Positions 16,930 through 22,873 of a stretch of 22,873 bases of DNA are shown here, piece after piece. Origin of the DNA: Gryganskiella cystojenkinii (lineage: Eukaryota; Mortierellomycota; Mortierellomycetes; Mortierellales; Mortierellaceae); NCBI GenBank assembly GCA_015852425.1, contig JAAAIG010000639.1, positions 1 to 22,873 on the forward strand, given 5' to 3'. Made by a program: the position numbers and the translations under genes. The notes under the pieces were generated by a model. That model did not search any database. It was not told where the DNA came from and saw only the letters and a program-made list of their open reading frames with translations. Positions within the stretch are counted from its first letter, which is position 1. Each line of letters starts with the position of its first letter.

Positions 16930-17522
16930 TTACGAGCCAATGATAAAAGGTGAAGGCGACTTCCGCAAGAAGGAGAGTCGACATGGGAACATTGAGTGTC
17001 CGTCCGGCCAGAACCTGATGAAATGACAGCTGCAGGACTCAGAGCTGCTGAAAAAGGATTCTCTGGACCAACACCTACTTTTCGCACGAGATCTAGATTG
17101 ATTAACCTCGTATGGCCATAGAGGCACCTTTACAGCATCACCCATCGCCTCTTTGTGAGGTTTTCGTAGTGCTGCCCTGAAATGGGATCCCAACGCTTCG
17201 CATTTTTCTTGGAGATATATGAGGCGGGGTATCTCATCGTCAGCTTCAGAATCATAGTCGATGTACAAAGGCTGCTCAGTGACTTCCGATACTATACCGC
17301 GTTGTGACATTGGCGTCACTGCCCTCGTGGCTCCTGTTCTCGCTATTGTTGTCGCAATCGCTATCGTCATTGCCATCATGGTCGCCATCGCCGTTGTTTT
17401 CGCAGTCGCCAACCTTTTGGTCATCTTTTACTGAAGATATATCGAGATCGGTGATAACGGATGGATTGTCTGGTGAATGGTTGTCTCCGTTGACATCGAT
17501 GATTGTATCACCCGCTTTGCTC
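16930..17522 (-). pseudogene. Acidic hypothetical protein, apparently frameshifted
   Basis: Two - strand frames overlap. The first, from an ATG at 17522, encodes MSKAGDTIIDVNGDN and then an Asp/Asn/Gly-rich run, and stops at 17276. The second, open from 17424 to 16930, contains the more protein-like stretch QPLYIDYDSEADDEIPRLIY, then LQEKCEALGSHFRAALRKPH. No GT-AG pair of sensible length joins them in phase; the gtatag...gcag candidate near 17290 is only about 30 bases. A one-base indel in a former gene, a sequencing error in the repetitive run, or a spurious locus are all possible. The product is not recognised. Confidence 0.3.
17261..17434 (+). other. 57-codon open frame with a single hydrophobic segment
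   Basis: An ATG at 17261 opens a short + strand frame with a polar start (MYKGCSVTSDTIPRCDIG) and then about 35 almost purely hydrophobic residues rich in Ala, Ile and Val (for example LAIVVAIAIVIAIMVAIAVV), ending at TGA 17432-17434. It would be a one-pass membrane peptide. It is exactly antisense to the Asp/Asn-rich run of the - strand locus. GAY/AAY codons read in reverse give ATC/GTC/GTT, so the hydrophobicity may be a side effect of low complexity. Confidence 0.2.
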
Positions 17523-17594
17523 ATGGTGAGAGGAGTTAGAAATGTGAATGGTTTGGGTTGGCGGTTAAAAATATTTGAAGAGTACATGATGTAG

Positions 17595-17941
17595 GGGAAG
17601 GGATGTTGGCGATTTTCTTATCGTATCGGGTTTCTTGTGTCAAGAAAAACTATGACAGAAACGATCCAGGATGTGTCGGCCTCACAACCGCACTAGTCTC
17701 AGATATCACCTTCTGGAATAACCCATAACCTACAATGCCAACATGTTTGGCAGAAAAAAGAGACGAGGTAATGACTTTTTTTATTTTTATTTTTGTGCTT
17801 ATCGTTGAAAATGCTGCAATGCCTTGGGTTGATGTGTGGGTGCAAAGATTTTTTTTTGAATGTACAAGGAATCAAGGAATGCTGGTAGCTGGTGTCCTTT
17901 TTTTGTGGAGGTATGATGATCGGAGCTTGGAACTCGGCTTT
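17595..17941. other. 3' flank of the Iwr1-type gene
   Basis: No gene is supported; the 17735-17977 (+) frame has no family features. On the - strand two overlapping AATAAA hexamers (17785-17780 and 17791-17786) lie about 150 bases after the Iwr1-type stop codon and are good polyadenylation signal candidates. Confidence 0.5.
17780..17791 (-). terminator. Paired polyadenylation signals AATAAA for the Iwr1-type gene
   Basis: On the - strand the sequence reads AATAAAAATAAA, two hexamers side by side, about 150 bases downstream of the stop at 17942. Position and orientation fit the 3' end of the Iwr1-type transcript. Confidence 0.5.
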
Positions 17942-20050
17942 TTAATACATGTATTCGTCCTCGTTATCGCTAGCTGACAACTCATATGCATGATCCTCAT
18001 CGCTGAGCTCATCCTCGGGGTAATCATTCTGGTAATAGTCCTCGGCATTCGAGTCCGAATCCTCAAAGTCCTCGTCGGAGGAATCATCTTCGTTCATAAT
18101 GTTGTTCTCATCGTCACTGAACCACTGAAGGGATCCCATTGAGCGTTGATGCATCGACTCCTGAGTGTAATCTGCGTGATCATCCCGGACATAGATATCG
18201 TATACGAATTCCTCGTCAGAATCCTCGGCATCCACGGCTTCGTCATATCCAGAGGGTCTTGGCTTCTCCTCTGCAGATCGTGCAAGCAAAGAGCTTCGGG
18301 TCGAGAGATCACCGGCGGCCGGATCCACTGTGATCTTGGGGTCCGAAGCGCCTTTTGACTGGTCCGAAATCGATAGGTATTCACGAACCATGGGCAAGAA
18401 GTTGCACATGATCTCATCATCCTCTTTTTCCTTGGCACTAAAAAACAACAACGGAGAAACCAAGAAAAAAAAAATTGATCCGCTAAGTTTTGACGTCGAC
18501 AATCCTGGAACCGAACGGAGATAATCTCTCGACATATGGCAGATACTTACATTTGTTTCTTGGACTTGGGTTCTTCTTCCTTTACTGCATCATACATCTT
18601 GAACATGTCAAGTGCTGCTTCAGCCTCGACTTCAACGGATGTTCTATGAAGAAAACAAATTTCATACTTAATGAGTAAGCAGTGAAAGCAAGTAGACCCA
18701 TATAGATATCACTGGTCGTGCTGCGAGACATTTCAAGGGGCATACTTGACTTGAGGTGGGAGGTCCTTTTCAGAGTTCAATCCAGCTCGGTTCTTGTTAA
18801 TAACCCTATAACGAGCCGTGCGCGCCTCTTCTCTCTTAAACTCTGCCAGTTTGCCCTGTCGCTCCTGAACACGTTCTCCAAACTCGGATGGATGACGTTC
18901 ACCGATCCTGGACCGAGGACGAGATGAAGGTGCTGACGATCTGGAGGACAAAGATGATTCCGCGAGATGAGTGATTTTATCCCGCAGTTGAAGAGATTGA
19001 GTAGGGTCCTTGAAACTCTCCTTGTTGACAGTCGTGGCGAGTCTGAAGACGGCTGGTGGGGGCTCTATTGTGCAATTATTATTTTTAACAATGGGTGGAA
19101 AGGGTATTAGTTTCCTCTTTGATCAAAACGACCTGAAAATCGATCTGAAAATCGATTGCTGTCCGCAGAAAATATCATTAGTCAAACACGTACTCGGCAA
19201 GGACACGTTTCCTGCAAGTGCGTTTTCAATCTCCCGTTGAACCTCATCCACAAGACGCTTCGACTTTTTTCCTGCCAACTTGTCCATTTGCTGCTGCACG
19301 ACTATTTTTTTTTGAGAACAAACAATGAAACCAACCATATATTGTTAGTCGAGCGCTTCCGTCGTCTTCAAGAAACGACGATTACGATTGGACATGACAT
19401 AATGATATCGAATATCACATACCAAGTGTATCCAAAGGCTCTTCATTGCGTCTGCGCTTGATTCTCAAGATGGTCAGACCCTCGTTCTCGGTCTTGCCAG
19501 TAGTAGAAGAAGAGGCACCTCCTGCTTTGGTAGCATTCTCGTCATCTTCGTTCGATAACGATCGTTTAGCGCCTCTGTTTGACAAACTCGACGCGGGTCT
19601 ATCCTTTGATCTTTGATGCTCGTCCTTCCAGCTGTCGTCCGTATGATTGTCGAAAGAAAACGTCGGCTTTGGCTTTGAAAACGAAGGCGAGGACGTTGCT
19701 GAAGACGCACTTGAGGAGGCATGGGCCGGTGGGAGCGTCGAGGGATTGGATCCAGGAAGACTGATTGGGACGCCTGGTGCAAAGGCTGTAGGTCCTCGAG
19801 AAGCAATAGGCTTTGGATCGTGTTTTCCTGGGTTGCTGTAATCGATCGAGTCGTTCTTGAAGGGCTTGAGCAAGGGTCTGGACCCGATATTAGCATGTGT
19901 AGGTTTCTTTGGTTTAAGGAAGATAGAAGGCTGTTGTTGCTGTTGTTTTTGTAGAGGTTGTTGAGGTCTTGAGGTGTCGGAAATGGAGGCGTCCTTGGCT
20001 GAGGAGGAGGTGGAAGCAGTCATGGGTTCGTTCTTGGTGGCGCGGTCCAT
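17942..20050 (-). CDS. IWR1: Iwr1/SLC7A6OS-type RNA polymerase II nuclear import factor, 5 exons
   Basis: Exons on the - strand are 20050-19423, 19301-19194, 19064-18746, 18643-18551 and 18437-17942. Introns are 102-129 bases with donors gtatgt, gtacgt, gtatgc and gtaagt, and reading phase holds throughout, giving 547 residues. The family marks are a basic element ILRIKRRRNEEPLDTLG (194-210) and a C-terminal acidic Iwr1 domain with EFVYDIYVRDD (459-469) and DSNAEDYYQNDYPEDELSDE, followed by an acidic tail. A middle segment (EAEAALDMFKMYDAVKEEE) also looks family-like. Known Iwr1 proteins bind assembled RNA polymerase II in the cytoplasm and carry it into the nucleus through an N-terminal localisation signal. 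The first 190 residues are a low-complexity Ser/Pro/Gln-rich extension, longer than in compact relatives, so the true start could be internal. It diverges from the F-box gene across 397 bases. Confidence 0.87.
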
Positions 20051-20447
20051 TATGCGAAGAATGTGAAGAATGAATGGGCTGTTGCTGGGCTGTGGTGTTA
20101 ATTGCGAGTCCCGGAGTTCTGATTGAAAAGTGTAACAAGAGGCTCGTTGCTTCAGGATCTATTACAGTAATGGAGGGGTCTCTCAGAGTCGATTACAAAG
20201 AAAAGAAAAAAAAGAATTGAAAAAATCAGTTTTTCTGATCAGTGAAAAATTTGTATCCAATTTGCCACCGCGCTACTCTCCGAAGGACGAAGAACCCACA
20301 AAAGCGTCACATGAGACACATCCCCTCGTTTTGGTAACACACCGCGAGTATCGCTTCTACAAAAAGGCTGATCACCTCTCTCTCACTTTCTGTTCTTTTT
20401 TCTTCCATTCCATTCCTACACACTCTACATTGTCATTCCGTCCCACA
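20051..20447. promoter_or_regulatory. Bidirectional promoter of Iwr1-type and F-box genes
   Basis: A 397-base gap lies between the two divergent start codons. The side next to 20448 is a C/T-rich leader (about 20373-20445) with tcttccattccattcctaca-type sequence typical of fungal transcription start regions. An A-rich run (about 20198-20226) sits mid-way. No TATA box was recognised. The F-box frame stays open back to 20217, but that part has leader-like composition. Confidence 0.5.
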
Positions 20448-22823
20448 ATGACCTCCCTCCTCGCAGAAACATCAACTTCTTCTTCTCCATCCCTCTCCGA
20501 GACAGCCCACACTCGTCTCCCGCCAGAATGTGTCGAGCTGATAGCGCGTTACCTCTGGAGCGACCTTAGAACCCTCCGGTCTTTGCTTCTCTGCAACCGA
20601 TCCTTCTTTTCACTCGCGGCCCCGTTGCTCTACCGCGATCCCTTCAACTTGATCCAAGGTCATCATACCTGGACCGATGCCTCCAAGGCCGAGCGCACCG
20701 CGCATCTGATCCGACTCTTGTACCTGTGCTCGCTCACTAAACAGGGTCTTGGTCAGACTCAACAACAGCAAGATCAGGATGCCCTGTTATCGACTACCAC
20801 TACCATATCATCGTCGTCATATCCTCCCTCTTCGTATTATTCGACAGGAATTGACGCCAACAACGTCAACGCCAACGCCAATGGCGATGCTACAACATCC
20901 CTAGCCGAGGGTATTCTCAATTTACGTTATTTACCCCTCCCACAAGAAGACCCGTGTCTCACCGTCAATCCAGCCTTTGAAACAAAGATCCCCTTGCCTC
21001 TCACCACGGATTATCTCTTTCATTTCACACTCCAAGGCCAAATTCCTCGAACTTTTCGTGCTTTCCAGCTCATGTACCCGTCCTGTAGTTCCAAGAACCG
21101 GTTGACGTTGGAATCCGCCTGTGCCCGTGTCAGTCAGCAACTCATTCTGGCGTTTGCGCGTCATTTCCCGTCCAGGATCCAGGTCTTGTCCATGACTCCG
21201 TCACAGCTTGGGCAGCTATTGCGAGAAGAGGAAATCGTCCCTGGAAAGGACGCAGAGGAAGACAAAGTTATTGTTAAAAAGCGCGGGATTGTCGACGATC
21301 TGAGAATGTTGAGGAGACTGGAGCTCGACTATGGTGCCAGCAAGAGTCCCTTGCGTCAAACGCCCCATACATTCTCGATTCCAGATCTTCGAATCGGTCG
21401 TGAAAAGTCCAACAAGCGTGTCCTGGACGAGGTCGACATCCCACTCGAGTTTATCCGTCAACACCGATCCCTCTTTCTCGACAACGATGCTGCCACGACC
21501 CTCGGGAAACCAAAACAAGAAGAGGACCTCAACCCGCTCAAGCAAATCCTGATCCGTGGCGCGCATACGTCTTGGACACCAACCCAGTTGTTGACTCAGA
21601 TCCATGCCCTCGAAGTCATTGACCTCTCCGCCTGGAACTCGGATGTCCCCCATCTGGATCATATTCCCTCGACGCGGTTGAAATGCCTGAGGACTAATAT
21701 CGGGCGTCGATTGAATGTTGTCGAGGTCGATATCTCTTATCTTCAGAGGTCTCCCCGATTGGAAGAGGTTTGGATGCCAAGTCAAAGTCCGGAGACGTTT
21801 CGGTGGGCGATTGATTTGGATCAATCCATCGGAGATTTTGCGAGTGAGGTCCGAAAGCGGCGACGGGGCCTTGGACGGTCAGCACCTATAGCTACAACGA
21901 CGGAAGCAGTTGAAACGGCAGCGTCCACGGAAACTACCGTCGCAGAGTCAACGTCCTCCACCTCCAACGAAGCAATTGTCGTCCCGGCCATGAAAAAGAT
22001 CAAGCTGTACGGTTCAGGAATGGATCTCGTACCGTCACTCGAGGATGCCGCAGATGCGTTCAGAGACTCGCTCGAGGAGTTGACTGGAAACGAGGACGAG
22101 TCTGATCTTCAGGACGATTACGTCCGATTGACAATTGATTGGTTCTGCCCCAGATTGACAGTCCTGGATCTTCGAGGTCGTTTTGTTCGGTACATGGATC
22201 TCCAGTCGTCGCTGAGGCATTGCCCTGAATTACGAGTAATCCGTCTTCAGATCGAGGCGAGGACACCCCGGTCCTCTTCCAGTCGTTTCCTTCAATCCGA
22301 TGTTGACCAACATCAGCACCAAAGCAATGAAGCTGACCTTCCCGTCTCCCTGGTTACCGGATCCATGACCGAACAGGACTCAACCACAGAGGAAGACGAC
22401 GAGGAAACGATCGTGGATTTACCTCCCACGCCCCTGGAGGCTGCTCGAAGACGGTTCTCAATCTTCACCACGTTAAAACGTCTAGAAGAGCTGTCGTTGC
22501 GGGGACCCCATTGGAATATCGATAATGATGTCTTGAATGTTCTTGCGGAACCTGTACCTGTCCTTGCTACCCAAGATTTCGGTCAAGCCATGGAAGGAGC
22601 TCCTGCCGGTCAAGAGGTCGAAAGGATCAGTTATCTGCAAGAGAACCTGCGATTGTTCTTAATCCCTAACGCTCATTTGCCGAACCGAGCTGGGTTGGTC
22701 CCGTTTGTCCAGCGGATGCGAAAACTTGAGGTGTTGCAGATGGGTACTATGTATGGGTACGCGATCGAGGATCTCAGGAAGGCTGCTGGACCACGATTGG
22801 CGGTGGATTGTACAGGCATGTAA
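20448..22823 (+). CDS. F-box/leucine-rich protein (791 residues)
   Basis: An intronless frame. I place the start at ATG 20448 (MTSLLAETST), not at 20217. The upstream 77 codons look like a pyrimidine-rich 5' UTR, while residue 23 onward is an F-box-like motif: LPPECVELIARYLWSDLRTL, a Cys-Asn turn (LLCNRSFF), then LAAPLLYRDPF. F-box motifs recruit Skp1 in SCF ubiquitin ligases. The rest (about 250-791) has spaced leucine-rich patterns such as ALEVIDLSAW, LTVLDLRGRF, ELRVIRLQ, LEELSLRGPHW and LEVLQMGTMYG, a likely substrate-binding solenoid. Ser/Thr/Ala-rich and acidic inserts (about 485-510, and a stretch near 640-660 with EEDDEE) interrupt it. Mortierella-type fungi carry many such proteins; the substrate is unknown. 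An AATAAA follows the stop by 12 bases. Confidence 0.87.
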   Translation: MTSLLAETSTSSSPSLSETAHTRLPPECVELIARYLWSDLRTLRSLLLCNRSFFSLAAPLLYRDPFNLIQGHHTWTDASKAERTAHLIRLLYLCSLTKQGLGQTQQQQDQDALLSTTTTISSSSYPPSSYYSTGIDANNVNANANGDATTSLAEGILNLRYLPLPQEDPCLTVNPAFETKIPLPLTTDYLFHFTLQGQIPRTFRAFQLMYPSCSSKNRLTLESACARVSQQLILAFARHFPSRIQVLSMTPSQLGQLLREEEIVPGKDAEEDKVIVKKRGIVDDLRMLRRLELDYGASKSPLRQTPHTFSIPDLRIGREKSNKRVLDEVDIPLEFIRQHRSLFLDNDAATTLGKPKQEEDLNPLKQILIRGAHTSWTPTQLLTQIHALEVIDLSAWNSDVPHLDHIPSTRLKCLRTNIGRRLNVVEVDISYLQRSPRLEEVWMPSQSPETFRWAIDLDQSIGDFASEVRKRRRGLGRSAPIATTTEAVETAASTETTVAESTSSTSNEAIVVPAMKKIKLYGSGMDLVPSLEDAADAFRDSLEELTGNEDESDLQDDYVRLTIDWFCPRLTVLDLRGRFVRYMDLQSSLRHCPELRVIRLQIEARTPRSSSSRFLQSDVDQHQHQSNEADLPVSLVTGSMTEQDSTTEEDDEETIVDLPPTPLEAARRRFSIFTTLKRLEELSLRGPHWNIDNDVLNVLAEPVPVLATQDFGQAMEGAPAGQEVERISYLQENLRLFLIPNAHLPNRAGLVPFVQRMRKLEVLQMGTMYGYAIEDLRKAAGPRLAVDCTGM

Positions 22824-22835
22824 AAACATATAGAA

Positions 22836-22841
22836 AATAAA
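22836..22841 (+). terminator. Polyadenylation signal AATAAA of the F-box gene
   Basis: The hexamer lies 13 bases after the stop at 22823. That is close but possible for a compact fungal 3' end; the window ends soon after, so better signals further on cannot be excluded. Confidence 0.45.
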
Positions 22842-22873
22842 AGCGCGCTTCTTAAACCCATTACTCCAAAAAA

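Noticed and set aside
20217..20447. Upstream start for the F-box gene adding 77 residues
   Set aside because: The added part corresponds to a C/T-rich leader, and the F-box follows the ATG at 20448 at the expected distance.

Overview
The window looks like nuclear DNA from an early-diverging fungus, most likely Mortierellomycota or a close Mucoromycota relative. The reasons are short GT-AG introns of about 75-130 bases, pyrimidine-rich leaders in front of start codons, kinase-Sel1 fusion proteins, an F-box/leucine-rich protein and decayed LINE and Ty3/gypsy-type relics. No bacterial operon structure, tRNA, rRNA or CRISPR array was seen. The lineage is inferred from gene style, not from a marker gene.

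Layout: (1) 1-1515 has no convincing gene. It holds a perfect 30-base palindrome and a near-identical inverted repeat with arms of about 155 bases, then a pyrimidine-rich promoter-like stretch. (2) 1516-3318 (+) is a five-exon gene for a 444-residue two-pass membrane protein with an N-glycosylation-rich middle domain and a C-terminal coiled coil. (3) About 3980-5560 is a transposon graveyard: a LINE-type RNase H remnant on the + strand abuts a broken Ty3/gypsy-type Gag on the - strand. (4) 6184-10287 (-) and 11446-13410 (-) encode two kinases fused to Sel1 repeats, the first with 29 full repeats. (5) 14519-15751 (+), head-to-head with the second kinase, encodes a 410-residue protein with an MLKL-like N-terminal helical bundle and a pseudokinase whose DFG motif reads GFE, as in animal MLKL. 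(6) 15752-17940 is mostly non-coding, with one doubtful, probably frameshifted acidic locus on the - strand. (7) 17942-20050 (-) is a five-exon gene for an Iwr1/SLC7A6OS-type RNA polymerase II import factor. (8) 20448-22823 (+) is an intronless F-box/leucine-rich gene sharing a short divergent promoter with the Iwr1 gene.

The most interesting hypothesis is that the middle of the window is a fungal necroptosis-like module: an MLKL-like pseudokinase executioner beside two Sel1-scaffold kinases that could act upstream. The intergenic region between the pseudokinase and its nearest kinase carries seven same-orientation GGCGAA(A/G) sites in about 560 bases and could co-regulate the two. The domain calls rest on visible motifs; the functional link is inference.

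Exon boundaries for the two spliced genes were worked out by hand from GT/AG sites with reading phase kept across every junction.
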